Source: Zooshikella ganghwensis DSM 15267
GTDB taxonomy: Bacteria; Pseudomonadota; Gammaproteobacteria; Pseudomonadales; Zooshikellaceae
Length of the DNA stretch: 34,941 nt
Reading direction: 5' to 3'
NCBI RefSeq assembly: GCF_000428585.1
Contig: NZ_AUAF01000041.1
Location: 1-34,941, forward strand
Shown piece by piece: positions 16,197 through 24,642 of the stretch. How positions within the stretch are numbered: the stretch's first letter is position 1; each line of letters starts with the position of its first letter. A program made the position numbers and the translations under genes. Below the pieces are notes generated by a model. It was not told where the DNA came from and ran no database searches. It saw only the letters and a program-made list of their open reading frames with translations.

Positions 16197-18527
16197 ATGA
16201 GTTTTGATGCTGATGAAGAGATTCTACAAGACTTTCTTGTCGAAGCTGGGGAAATCTTGGAGCTGTTATCTGAGCAGTTAGTTGATCTTGAAAACCGTCC
16301 AGATGATAAAGATTTACTGAATGCAATCTTCAGAGGCTTTCACACGGTTAAAGGTGGGGCAGGTTTTCTCCAGCTCAATGCGCTGGTTGAATGCTGTCAT
16401 GTTGCTGAGAATGTGTTTGATACATTACGGAATGGGCAGCGTGCTGTAACGCCTGAATTGATGGATGTTGTTCTGCAAGCGTTAGACAAAGTGAATGAAA
16501 TGTTTAGTCAGGTTCGCGACCGTCAGGAACCTGAGGCAGCGGACAGGGAACTCATTGAAGCCCTGACCAGGTTTGCTGCGCCAGAGGGTGCCGCTGAAGA
16601 GACTGAAGCACCGGAACCTGCGATTGAAGAACCAACTCCCACACCTCCAGAACAAGCAGCAGAGCCTGAGGCTGAGAAACCTCCAGCAGCAGCTAAACCC
16701 AGTGGAGATGAAGCTAAAGGGTCACAAGACGAAATCACGGATGAAGAGTTTGAGCAGCTGCTTGATGCCATTGCTGATCAAGATAAAGAAGAGCAGGAAA
16801 AAGGAGAGCCCTCAAAAGTAGAGGTTTCAGCACCAACTCCTGCTGAAGGTGTAACTAGCAGTGGTACGGATGAAATAACCGATGATGAATTTGAGGCTTT
16901 ACTCGATCAGTTACATGGGAAAAAAACCGTTGGTGGAACTACTGAAGAGGCAACACCTGCGGAGTCCAGCTCAGAAAGCCCAGAAGCGGCTGAGCCTGCA
17001 GAAGCTGCTAAAAAAGAGCCTGAAAAAAAACAGGTCGAGCCACCTGCTGGGGATGAAATAACTGATGATGAATTCGAGTCTCTGTTAGATGAGCTGCATG
17101 GTAAAGGGCAATTCCATGGGGCTAAAGCAGAAGAGCCGCCAGCACCATCACCTGCAAGTGAGCAGGTACCTGAAGCTGACTTTGATGAACTGCTCAAAGA
17201 GTTAAAGCACAGTGCTCAAGGTGGCGCACCAAGTAAACCTGCAGCACCGGCTAAACCTACACCACAAAAACCAGCCCCTGCACCAGCGGCCGCCAAACCT
17301 GCAGTAGCACCCAAACCACCCGTTAAGGATGCGAATCCCCCAGCTGAAACCACTGTGCGTGTCGATACCGCTCGCTTGGATGACATCATGAATATGGTGG
17401 GCGAGCTGGTTTTGGTTCGTAACCGGCTAGTTCGGCTGGGCGATCGAAGTAGCGATGAGGCTCTGTCAAAAGCGGTATCCAATTTGGATGTGGTTACTGC
17501 AGACTTACAGCTGTCTGTGATGAAAACACGAATGCAGCCTATTAAAAAAGTATTTGGGCGTTTTCCTCGGGTGGTGCGTGATTTAGCAAGAAGCCTAAAA
17601 AAAGAAATCAATTTACAGATGGAAGGGGAAGAAACAGATCTGGATAAAAACCTTGTTGAAGCATTGGCGGACCCCTTAGTGCATTTGGTGCGTAATGCTG
17701 TGGACCATGGGATTGAAAGCCCTCAGGAACGTGAGCAAGGTGGTAAAAACCGTCAGGGCAATGTCATGCTTGCTGCCCAGCAGGAAGGTGATCATATCCT
17801 GCTTTCCATTACTGACGATGGGGCGGGTATGGATCCGGACAGGCTAAGAGCTAAAGCTGTTGAGCGAGGATTGTATGACCAGGATACAGCGGACCGGCTG
17901 TCTGATACGGAATGCTTTAATCTGATTTTTATGCCCGGCTTTTCCACTAAACAGGAAATTTCAGATGTCTCTGGACGTGGTGTGGGCATGGATGTGGTCA
18001 AGACGAAAATTTCGCAGCTCAATGGCACCATCAATATTGAGTCTGAAAAAGGCAAGGGTTCACGCATTATTATTAAAGTACCATTGACGTTGGCGATTAT
18101 GCCGACATTGATGGTGGTACTGGAAAAACAGGCATTTGCTTTACCATTGGTGAGTGTCAATGAAATTTTTCACCTGGATTTATCACGTACTAATGTGGTG
18201 GATGGGCAAGAAGTTGTGATTGTTCGTGATAAGGCATTGCCTTTATTCCACTTAAAACGCTGGTTGGTGGCAGGCCATAATTATTCAAAGCCTGTGGATG
18301 AATCCCATGTTGTGATTGTGTCGGTAGGTACGCAACGGGTAGGTTTTGTTGTTGATCAGCTGATTGGACAAGAAGAAGTAGTGATCAAGCCGCTTGGTGC
18401 CTTGTTGCAAGGCACTCCGGGTATGTCAGGGGCGACGATTACAGGTGATGGTCGAATTGCCTTGATTCTCGATGTACCTAGTTTGCTGAAACGATACGCA
18501 CGAAAACAGTCTTCTGTTGTTGGCTAA
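16197..18527 (+). CDS. cheA: Chemotaxis histidine kinase CheA with repeat-bearing linker
   Basis: CheA autophosphorylates under receptor control and feeds CheY and CheB. Hpt domain: residues 1-115, with phosphoacceptor His49 in GFHTVKGGAGF. No recognisable CheY-binding P2 domain follows. Instead a Pro/Ala/Glu-rich linker (about 130-380) carries four spaced copies of an acidic helix motif (DEITDDEFEALLDQLHGK and variants) near residues 178, 224, 286 and 326. Dimerisation domain: about 383-445. ATPase: N box LVHLVRNAVDHGIE (about 493-506), G1 DDGAGMD (about 540), F box MPGFSTK, G2 GRGVGMDVV (about 595). CheW-like domain: about 635-770. The 776 residues exceed enteric CheA (654) because of the linker. 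Confidence 0.97.
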   Translation: MSFDADEEILQDFLVEAGEILELLSEQLVDLENRPDDKDLLNAIFRGFHTVKGGAGFLQLNALVECCHVAENVFDTLRNGQRAVTPELMDVVLQALDKVNEMFSQVRDRQEPEAADRELIEALTRFAAPEGAAEETEAPEPAIEEPTPTPPEQAAEPEAEKPPAAAKPSGDEAKGSQDEITDEEFEQLLDAIADQDKEEQEKGEPSKVEVSAPTPAEGVTSSGTDEITDDEFEALLDQLHGKKTVGGTTEEATPAESSSESPEAAEPAEAAKKEPEKKQVEPPAGDEITDDEFESLLDELHGKGQFHGAKAEEPPAPSPASEQVPEADFDELLKELKHSAQGGAPSKPAAPAKPTPQKPAPAPAAAKPAVAPKPPVKDANPPAETTVRVDTARLDDIMNMVGELVLVRNRLVRLGDRSSDEALSKAVSNLDVVTADLQLSVMKTRMQPIKKVFGRFPRVVRDLARSLKKEINLQMEGEETDLDKNLVEALADPLVHLVRNAVDHGIESPQEREQGGKNRQGNVMLAAQQEGDHILLSITDDGAGMDPDRLRAKAVERGLYDQDTADRLSDTECFNLIFMPGFSTKQEISDVSGRGVGMDVVKTKISQLNGTINIESEKGKGSRIIIKVPLTLAIMPTLMVVLEKQAFALPLVSVNEIFHLDLSRTNVVDGQEVVIVRDKALPLFHLKRWLVAGHNYSKPVDESHVVIVSVGTQRVGFVVDQLIGQEEVVIKPLGALLQGTPGMSGATITGDGRIALILDVPSLLKRYARKQSSVVG

Positions 18528-18669
18528 GGTCTGGTCAGGTGGTGAATTGTCAGCAAAGAATCCAATAACCATTACTTACAAAGAGTAATCACAGTATTTG
18601 CTGTAAAGAGGGAGCAGATTACACAAATATTAATGTATTTATGGGGCCTTACTAAGCGGGAGATGCCTG

Positions 18670-19740
18670 GTGGCAATAAAGGTATTAATAGTAGATGATT
18701 CGGGTTTTTTTCGGCGGCGTTTGACTGAACTTTTGAGTAAAGACCCATTACTTGAAGTAGTGGGTACTGCACAAAATGGCCAAGAGGCGATTGATAAAAA
18801 CAATGAGCTAAGCCCTGATGTCATTACTATGGACTATGAAATGCCCGTCATGGATGGTATTACAGCACTTAAGCAAATAATGGCAACGAAGCCAACGCCA
18901 GTGTTAATGTTTTCTTCGCTAACTCATGAGGGCGCAAGAGTAACATTGGATGCACTAGAAGCGGGGGCTGTTGACTTTTTACCCAAAAATTTCGAGGACA
19001 TTTCCCGCAACTCAGCCAAGTTAAAGAAAGTGCTTTCTGATCAAGTTAAAGCAGTCGCAAGAAGTCGCTATCGGACTGCAACACGTAAAACAGAGCCTGC
19101 TGCTAAACCTGCAGCACGACCAGTTATCTCCGCACCTGAAAAGCCAACTGTTCAAGTTTATAACCGGGGTGTGGCTAAACACCGGTTGTTAATCTTAGGC
19201 ACATCTACCGGGGGACCGGTTGCTTTACAAACCATTCTCACCTCATTACCCGGTAATTTTCCGGTGCCTATTTTGTTGGTTCAACACATGCCTGGTACGT
19301 TTACCAATGCTTTTGCAGAGCGGTTAAACCGGATATGCCAGATTCGCGTAAGTGAGGCTAAGGACAATGACCCTTTGAAGCCAGGTCACGCTTTGCTTGC
19401 GCCAGGAGGCAAACAATTAATGGTTGATGCTCGACAAGGAGGTATTGTGCGTGTGTTAGAGGGGGATGCCAGACTAAATTATAAGCCAAGTGTTGATGTA
19501 ACTTTTGGATCTGCAGCGAAAGCATTTAGCAATAAAGTGTTAGCGGTGGTGCTGACCGGCATGGGGGCTGATGGCCGTGATGGTGCTAAAATGCTCAAGT
19601 CTGCTGGCTCACATGTTTGGGCACAAAACCAAGAAAGCTGTGTTATCTACGGCATGCCGATGGCAGTGGTTAATGCTGGGCTGGCTGATGAAGTAATTCA
19701 CCTCAATGAAATTCCCCGGCGGCTAGTTGAGGCTATTTGA
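18670..19740 (+). CDS. cheB: Chemotaxis glutamate methylesterase CheB
   Basis: CheB demethylates and deamidates chemoreceptors for adaptation. The receiver domain (1-120) has D9-D10 and phosphoacceptor D55 in MDYEMPVMDG. A Pro/Ala linker leads to the esterase domain (about 172-356) with catalytic Ser in GTSTGGP (about 180), His in QHMPGTFT (about 206) and Asp in GMGADGRDG (about 302). The start is GTG with GGGAGA 6 nt ahead. No cheR is visible nearby, so the methyltransferase must be elsewhere. The stop is 2 nt before the motC start. Confidence 0.96.
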   Translation: MAIKVLIVDDSGFFRRRLTELLSKDPLLEVVGTAQNGQEAIDKNNELSPDVITMDYEMPVMDGITALKQIMATKPTPVLMFSSLTHEGARVTLDALEAGAVDFLPKNFEDISRNSAKLKKVLSDQVKAVARSRYRTATRKTEPAAKPAARPVISAPEKPTVQVYNRGVAKHRLLILGTSTGGPVALQTILTSLPGNFPVPILLVQHMPGTFTNAFAERLNRICQIRVSEAKDNDPLKPGHALLAPGGKQLMVDARQGGIVRVLEGDARLNYKPSVDVTFGSAAKAFSNKVLAVVLTGMGADGRDGAKMLKSAGSHVWAQNQESCVIYGMPMAVVNAGLADEVIHLNEIPRRLVEAI

Positions 19741-19742
19741 GC

Positions 19743-20483
19743 ATGGATGTGCTCAGCTTAGCTGGCCTGGTTCTGGGCTTGCTGGCCATTGTTGGTGGTA
19801 ACTTTCTTGAGGGAGGACATATCAGTGCGCTGTTAAATGGCCCTGCGGCGGTGATTGTTATCGGTGGCACGATAGGTGCTGCATTTGTCCAGTCTTCAGG
19901 TCGAAACTTTAAACGAGCGCTAGCGATTATCCAGTGGGTTGTCGTGCCACCTGTGCTGGACATTGAAGGGGGTATCGCTAAAGTGGTTGCCTGGAGTCTG
20001 AAAGCCCGTAAGGAAGGGCTGTTGGGCCTTGAGTCTATTGCGGAGGTTGAGTCTGATCACTTTGCTCGAAAAGGACTACAACTGCTCGTTGATGGTAATG
20101 AACCTGAAGCGTTGCGCAATATCCTTGAAGTTGAGTTGTATGTGGCTGAAGCTCGTGATTTACAAGCAGCTAAAGTGTTTGAGGCCATGGGTGGGTATGC
20201 ACCAACCATTGGTATTATTGGTGCTGTCATGGGGCTTATTCATGTGATGGGTAACTTGGCAGACCCCTCGGAACTTGGGGCTGGAATTGCGACCGCGTTT
20301 GTGGCGACGATTTATGGGGTAGGGATGGCTAATTTGTTATTGCTACCGATGGCCAATAAACTGAAGACCTATGTTCATCGGCAGTCACAGTACCGAGAAA
20401 TGTTAGTGGAAGGCTTATTGGCCATTGCTGAGGGAGAAAATCCCCGCTCCATAGAACTAAAACTGCAAGGCTTTATCAACTGA
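19743..20483 (+). CDS. motC: Flagellar motor stator protein MotC (MotA family)
   Basis: This is the MotA-like half of the second stator pair known from Pseudomonas, a proton-conducting unit that drives rotation with MotD. The 246 residues have four membrane helices (about 1-22, 32-50, 147-167, 182-200). MDVLSLAGLVLGLLAIVGGN and FLEGGHISALLNGPA match MotC. The Pro-Gly-type gate region GGYAPTIGIIGAVMGLIHVM is present. The ATG at 19743 starts 2 nt after the cheB stop; a TTG at 19737 overlaps cheB and is less likely. Confidence 0.93.
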   Translation: MDVLSLAGLVLGLLAIVGGNFLEGGHISALLNGPAAVIVIGGTIGAAFVQSSGRNFKRALAIIQWVVVPPVLDIEGGIAKVVAWSLKARKEGLLGLESIAEVESDHFARKGLQLLVDGNEPEALRNILEVELYVAEARDLQAAKVFEAMGGYAPTIGIIGAVMGLIHVMGNLADPSELGAGIATAFVATIYGVGMANLLLLPMANKLKTYVHRQSQYREMLVEGLLAIAEGENPRSIELKLQGFIN

Positions 20484-20497
20484 TGTTTATCACAATG

Positions 20498-20555
20498 TGT
20501 TGTCAGGCATTTCTGCTTTTACCACACCCACCTTGGGGCAGGTGAGTTGACAACA
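20498..20555 (+). repeat. Nested inverted repeats in the motC-motD gap
   Basis: TGTTGTCA (20498-20505) pairs with TGACAACA (20548-20555), enclosing a second stem, CACCT (20529-20533) with AGGTG (20540-20544). There is no T-run downstream. It sits in a 189-nt gap between two stator genes that normally sit close together. Confidence 0.4.
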
Positions 20556-20672
20556 TTCCTCCTTCTCTCCTATCTAATAATTAAAAGCTTACTTTTTCTT
20601 GCATGAAGGGGATCGTCTGATCTGGAGACTGGTCAACTTTGAACTTGGCTCTCTAAACACAAGGTGATGACA

Positions 20673-21473
20673 ATGGCTCGGCGCAGAATGATTGAAGAGC
20701 ATGAAAACTTAGAGCGTTGGATGGTGTCGTATGCGGATTTTATTACCTTGCTTTTCGCTTTTTTTGTCGTGATGTACTCAATCTCGTCGGTGAATGAAGG
20801 GAAGTATAAGCTGTTATCAGAAACCCTGGATGGTGTTTTTAATGAACCTGCGCGAAGTTTAAAGCCCGTTCAAATAGGCGAGTTGACACCACGTCAACCA
20901 AAAGAACCCGAAGCTGTTGTGAAAGAGCCAAATCAGCATGACATGGCGATTGATGATATTAATCAACCACAGGAGCCGGAAAAAGACCCTTTGGTTGAAA
21001 TTGAAAGTCAGGTGAACGATCAATTTCAGGATCTCATCAGTAATGATTTACTTTCAGTGGCTGGCAACGAGCTTTGGGTCGAAATTGAAATGAAATCCAG
21101 CCTGATATTTCCCAGTGGTGATTCGATACCAAACAATCAAGCCTTTAAGGTGTTGGAAAAAGTAGCGGATATATTACGCCACTATAAAAACCCAATCCAT
21201 GTTGAAGGATTTACCGATAATATGCCCATTAATACCAACCAATTTCCAACAAACTGGGAGTTATCGGCGGCACGTTCTGCAGCCATTGTCCGGTTGCTGG
21301 CGAGCTATGGCGTTGACCCCCGGCAATTGGCTGCCGTTGGTTATGGCCAGTTTCAACCGATTACCACCAATAGTACACCAGAGGGAAGGAGTCAAAATCG
21401 GCGGGTGGTCTTGGTTATTTCCAAAAATTTGGACATCAGGCGAAGTATTCACGCTGCAGGTGCTACGCCTTAA
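20673..21473 (+). CDS. motD: Flagellar motor stator protein MotD (MotB family)
   Basis: This is the MotB-like partner of MotC, which anchors the stator to peptidoglycan and provides the proton-binding Asp. The 266 residues have one N-terminal membrane helix with the ion-carrying Asp22 in YADFITLLFAFFVVMYSISS. A variable, Pro/Glu-rich stretch follows (about 60-115). The OmpA-like peptidoglycan-binding domain is about 150-255 (HVEGFTDNMPINTNQFPTNW, ELSAARSAAIV, GYGQFQPI, SQNRRVVLV). The start at 20673 is chosen because AAGG lies 8 nt before it; GTG/ATG codons at 20664-20669 overlap that SD. Confidence 0.94.
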   Translation: MARRRMIEEHENLERWMVSYADFITLLFAFFVVMYSISSVNEGKYKLLSETLDGVFNEPARSLKPVQIGELTPRQPKEPEAVVKEPNQHDMAIDDINQPQEPEKDPLVEIESQVNDQFQDLISNDLLSVAGNELWVEIEMKSSLIFPSGDSIPNNQAFKVLEKVADILRHYKNPIHVEGFTDNMPINTNQFPTNWELSAARSAAIVRLLASYGVDPRQLAAVGYGQFQPITTNSTPEGRSQNRRVVLVISKNLDIRRSIHAAGATP

Positions 21474-21641
21474 TCATGGATAAATGAGGTGTTAAACCCA
21501 GAGTAAGCGCATTATTTTAAAAGCAATTTCAATGAGCATGTGCTAACTATTAATTTAAATCTGTTTTGGCTTAATTGTTGCTGTTCAAGGCAATAATAAT
21601 TCAGTCGTCACATGGCGGGGAATTTAAGCGCTGGGGGATGT

Positions 21642-22445
21642 GTGAGAATCTGGACTATTTCAAACCAAAAAGGGGGCGTAGGAAAAACGACGACTGTTGT
21701 CGCCTTGGGAGGTTTATTAGCCCAGCAAAATTACCGTGTATTGTTGTTAGACTTGGACCCGCATGCATCCCTTACCTGTTATTTTAAGTATGATCCTGAT
21801 CAGCTGGAACATAGTTTATTTGATTTATTTAGTCATCAAGGCAAAGTGCCTGACTACCTTCCTGGTCAGTTGGTTGTTGATACTGGGTTTCATAATTTGA
21901 TGCTACTGCCTGCAACCACATCACTTGCAGTGTTAGACCGTCAAATAACCAATCAGGGTGGCTATGGTTTGGTGATATCTCGGGCCTTGATTCACTTGTG
22001 GGACCAGTTTGATTATGCATTACTGGATACGCCTCCACAGTTGGGGGTGCTGATGGTAAATGCTTTAGCCGCTAGCCAACGCTTACTGCTACCTGTGCAA
22101 ACCGAGTTTCTTGCACTAAAAGGCTTAGAGCGAATGTTGCATACCATGCGCATGGTGTGTCAGTCGCAGAAAAAAGCATTACCTTTTTTAGTTATTCCCA
22201 CTTTATTTGATCGCCGGACACAAGCCTCTGTACAAAGTTTATTAGCATTGCGCAAACAACATATGGATCATATTTGGCAGTCATATATTCCTGTAGATAC
22301 GCGTCTGCGTGATGCAAGCCAGGCGGGTATTCCTCCTTCAGTTTTTGACAAAAACTCACGGAGTGTAAAAGCCTATGGTCACTTATTGAAAGACTTATTG
22401 GCCATGCATCAGCGAGCTACACCATTAAGGACCCAGGCGAAATGA
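21642..22445 (+). CDS. parC: ParC/ParA-like ATPase for polar placement of chemotaxis arrays
   Basis: A ParA-family ATPase of about 267 residues. The deviant Walker A NQKGGVGKTTT begins at about residue 8, then LLDLDPHASLTCYF, and the Walker B region LLDTPPQLGVLMVNAL. In Vibrio, ParC recruits chemotaxis arrays to the pole with ParP; the same motD-parA-cheW order occurs in Pseudomonas. The GTG start (21642) is chosen because homologues begin MRxW before the Walker motif and GGGGGA lies just ahead; a further upstream start at 21612 is possible. The stop overlaps parP by ATGA. No parB or centromere-like sites are nearby, arguing against chromosome partitioning. Confidence 0.9.
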   Translation: MRIWTISNQKGGVGKTTTVVALGGLLAQQNYRVLLLDLDPHASLTCYFKYDPDQLEHSLFDLFSHQGKVPDYLPGQLVVDTGFHNLMLLPATTSLAVLDRQITNQGGYGLVISRALIHLWDQFDYALLDTPPQLGVLMVNALAASQRLLLPVQTEFLALKGLERMLHTMRMVCQSQKKALPFLVIPTLFDRRTQASVQSLLALRKQHMDHIWQSYIPVDTRLRDASQAGIPPSVFDKNSRSVKAYGHLLKDLLAMHQRATPLRTQAK

Positions 22446-23137
22446 GCCAGGAGAGAAACACCCAGAATCCATCCAAATCGATGGATGTAGTTAAGGATTA
22501 TTTGGATCATTTATTACAGGAAGTCAGTTGGGGGGAAGGGCTTGTTGAACTTGAAACAAAGCATGACACTGAGTCACTCATAAAGCCTGAACCTCAAATA
22601 GAGACAGGGGATGCTTGTGTACCGGAGGAGCTGAAAACCACTGAAGAGAAGGCTGTTCCAGTAGTCCCTGAAAAAGCTGTGCAAGTGCAGGAAAATCAAA
22701 TACTTGACTGTTTGTTATTCAGTGTGGGTGGATTGCGACTGGCTGTTCCTCTGACCGAATTGGGTACTGTGCTGTCAGTCCGCGACTATCCGTTAACAAC
22801 GCTGGTAGGTAAGCCTTCTTGGTTTTTAGGTATTATTCATTACCAGCAGCAGACATTCAACGTGATTGATACTGCCCAATGTATAATGCCTGAGCGTTAT
22901 AAGGCTGATGCACAAAAGGCTTTTCACTACTTGTTAGTGATTGAAAACTCATCATGGGTGTTGGCCGTTGATAATGTTCATGAATCTATTTTGCTCTCCG
23001 AGCATGAAATTCGCTGGCGAAAGCAGAAGGGTAAGCGCCCCTGGTTAGCAGGTACGGTCATTGCCAAAATGTGTGCACTATTAAATATCAAAGCACTGGC
23101 CTTACAACTTAATAGTCAAGTCTATTCCAATTCATAA
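22442..23137 (+). CDS. parP: ParP-like CheW-domain protein
   Basis: A 231-residue protein with a disordered Glu/Lys/Pro-rich N-terminal half (about 1-85) and a C-terminal CheW-like domain (about 90-225: LLFSVGGLRLAVPLTELGTV, WFLGIIHYQQQTFNVIDTAQ, LLVIENSSWVLAVDNV). In Vibrio, ParP links CheA arrays to ParC through this domain. The start overlaps the ParC stop (ATGA), so the two are made together. A second, conventional cheW follows 260 nt later. The partner is inferred from gene order and domain layout. Confidence 0.85.
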   Translation: MSQERNTQNPSKSMDVVKDYLDHLLQEVSWGEGLVELETKHDTESLIKPEPQIETGDACVPEELKTTEEKAVPVVPEKAVQVQENQILDCLLFSVGGLRLAVPLTELGTVLSVRDYPLTTLVGKPSWFLGIIHYQQQTFNVIDTAQCIMPERYKADAQKAFHYLLVIENSSWVLAVDNVHESILLSEHEIRWRKQKGKRPWLAGTVIAKMCALLNIKALALQLNSQVYSNS

Positions 23138-23292
23138 TACTGTGTGACGATCGTTAATTTTTTATGGAAGCATCACGATCACTCATAAAGCATAGTTGTT
23201 GTAGGTACTTTCAAAAATAACTGCTTATAGTTTGAACTAACCACTTTGATGACCATGTATTATAGTTAATTTACTTAATATGTTTAATGGCG

Positions 23293-23320
23293 ACGCAAGA
23301 TGAAAACTTTGGCCTTGCGT
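23293..23320 (+). repeat. Stem-loop upstream of cheW
   Basis: ACGCAAG (23293-23299) and CTTGCGT (23314-23320) form a 7-bp stem around a 14-nt loop. It directly precedes the tandem AAAGTGACTTT repeats. No T-run follows. Confidence 0.4.
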
Positions 23321-23321
23321 A

Positions 23322-23396
23322 AATTAAAAAGTGACTTTTATGGAATTAAAAAGTGACTTTGATTGAGCCCCAAAGAGACTTTTGTGGAGCAAAAAA
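23322..23396 (+). repeat. Tandem ~22-bp repeats before cheW
   Basis: AATTAAAAAGTGACTTT occurs at 23322-23338 and again, identically, at 23344-23360, a 22-bp period. A weaker third copy (CCAAAGAGACTTTTGTGG) and a partial fourth (AAAAAAGTGAG) run up to and into the cheW start. The repeat could be a protein-binding array or the result of local slippage; it also supplies the cheW Shine-Dalgarno region. Confidence 0.6.
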
Positions 23397-23897
23397 GTGA
23401 GTAGTGCCATGACGACACATTCAACCCATGCTAATCAAAGTGCTGAAGATCCTATTCTTCAGTGGGTGACGTTTCGCTTAGCAAACGAAACCTACGGTAT
23501 TAATGTAATGCAAGTTCAAGAAGTGCTTAGGTATACTGAAATAGCACCTGTACCAGGGGCACCGCCGTTTGTCCTTGGCATAATTAATTTACGGGGTAAT
23601 GTGGTGACGGTGATTGATACCCGTTTACGTTTTGGGCTTGCACCTGGTGAAGTGACTGATAATACACGAATTGTGATTATTGAGGCTGAAAAGCAGGTAG
23701 TGGGTATTATGGTTGATAGTGTGGCAGAGGTGGTTTATTTACGTCAATCTGAAATAGAAACAGCACCTAATGTAGGTAATGAAGAAAGTGCTAAGTTCAT
23801 ACAAGGGGTGTGCAATAAAAATGGGGAGCTGTTAATTCTGGTTGAGTTGGATAAGCTACTCAGTGATGATGAGTGGGCTGAGATTTCTGACTTTTAG
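23397..23897 (+). CDS. cheW: Chemotaxis coupling protein CheW
   Basis: CheW bridges chemoreceptors and CheA in the array. The single CheW domain spans most of the protein (ILQWVTFRLANETYGINVMQ, VQEVLRYTEIAPVPGAP, VLGIINLRGNVVTVIDTRLR, VGIMVDSVAEVVYL, LILVELDKLL). The start is uncertain. GTG at 23397 has GGAG 7 nt upstream and gives 166 residues; ATG at 23409 and TTG at 23382 are also in frame. It follows a 259-nt gap holding tandem repeats, so it may have its own promoter. Confidence 0.94.
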   Translation: MSSAMTTHSTHANQSAEDPILQWVTFRLANETYGINVMQVQEVLRYTEIAPVPGAPPFVLGIINLRGNVVTVIDTRLRFGLAPGEVTDNTRIVIIEAEKQVVGIMVDSVAEVVYLRQSEIETAPNVGNEESAKFIQGVCNKNGELLILVELDKLLSDDEWAEISDF

Positions 23898-23926
23898 CGG
23901 CTTACCCATCGCTAAGGGTATTAATA

Positions 23927-24301
23927 ATGGATTGGTTATGGCCGCTGATAGGGATTGCTTTTGTTATTATCGTGTTACAGTTGAGTATGATGTTTGCTGT
24001 TTATCGTTGGCGTTTACAACGGCAGCAAAGTGAACAGCAATTACAGCGTTTACAGGAAGACCTAAAAGCTGTAGCGGCTGGAGCTATTGGCGTTGGCAAG
24101 CACTTACAGGATGTTGAAGCTAAATTGTATCTCCTGGTGGATAAACAGGAAATTCTTGAACAGCGTGATTTAGGTAGCCTGCCTTATAATCAAGCCAGTA
24201 AATTACTCGAAATGGGCGCTTCAACTCAAGAGGTTGCATCGAGCTGCGGACTGACTCAGGCAGAAGTAGAGTTATTGGCAAGATTTCACCCCGTTAATTA
24301 A
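23927..24301 (+). CDS. DUF2802 membrane protein
   Basis: A 124-residue protein with one N-terminal membrane helix (about residues 4-24), a coiled-coil (about 30-60) and a C-terminal helix-turn-helix-like segment (YNQASKLLEMGASTQEVASS, CGLTQAEVELLARF). Its place right after cheW matches DUF2802 proteins at the end of the Pseudomonas flagellar-chemotaxis cluster. Function is not established. The SD AAGGG is 8 nt before ATG. Its stop faces the next gene's stop only 31 nt away, with no clear terminator between. Confidence 0.85.
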   Translation: MDWLWPLIGIAFVIIVLQLSMMFAVYRWRLQRQQSEQQLQRLQEDLKAVAAGAIGVGKHLQDVEAKLYLLVDKQEILEQRDLGSLPYNQASKLLEMGASTQEVASSCGLTQAEVELLARFHPVN

Positions 24302-24332
24302 TATTTAGTCATCCCTTCAAGTATTTTTTCAA

Positions 24333-24641
24333 TCATGCATTTTCAGGTTTATCGGTATCTGGTGTCCAACCCGGGGGATATTTATTTTGCAACCGATAGG
24401 CTAAGGCAATGATTTCTGCAATCGTAATATACAGTAGTTTTGGTATTTCTTCGCCTAAGTCAAGAGTGGCTAAAAGCTTTGTTAACTCCGCGTTTTCATA
24501 CAGTGGTATACCTGCTTCGCGAGCAATAGCAATAATTTGTTCGGCAATGGCATCGTGTCCCTTGGCAGTGAGTTTAGGGGCTGTTTCGCCATCATAGAAA
24601 AGTGCAATAGCTTGTTTAGTGGTTGGTGGTGTTTGTTTCAT
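24333..24641 (-). CDS. Stand-alone FlhB C-terminal-like protein (FhlB family)
   Basis: A 102-residue soluble protein aligned with the cytoplasmic export-switch domain of FlhB: AIALFYDGETAPKLTAKGHD, AEQIIAIAREAGIPLYENAE, and LTKLLATLDLGEEIPKLLYI followed by TIAEIIALAY. The membrane part and the Asn-Pro-x-His cleavage motif are absent, as expected for this family, which resembles the already cleaved C-terminal half. It starts 1 nt after the stop of the FliK-like gene (TAA-A-ATG), so the two are co-translated. This pairing suggests a role in substrate switching by analogy with FliK-FlhB contact. Confidence 0.88.
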   Translation of the reverse strand: MKQTPPTTKQAIALFYDGETAPKLTAKGHDAIAEQIIAIAREAGIPLYENAELTKLLATLDLGEEIPKLLYITIAEIIALAYRLQNKYPPGWTPDTDKPENA

Positions 24642-24642
24642 T

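Noticed and set aside
21642-22445. ParA homologue as a chromosome- or plasmid-partition gene
   Set aside because: No parB or parS-like sites are adjacent, and the CheW-domain partner and motD/cheW context point to chemotaxis array placement.
23322-23396. Short direct repeats read as a CRISPR array
   Set aside because: The period is 22 bp with almost no spacer, the copies decay quickly, and no cas genes are present.
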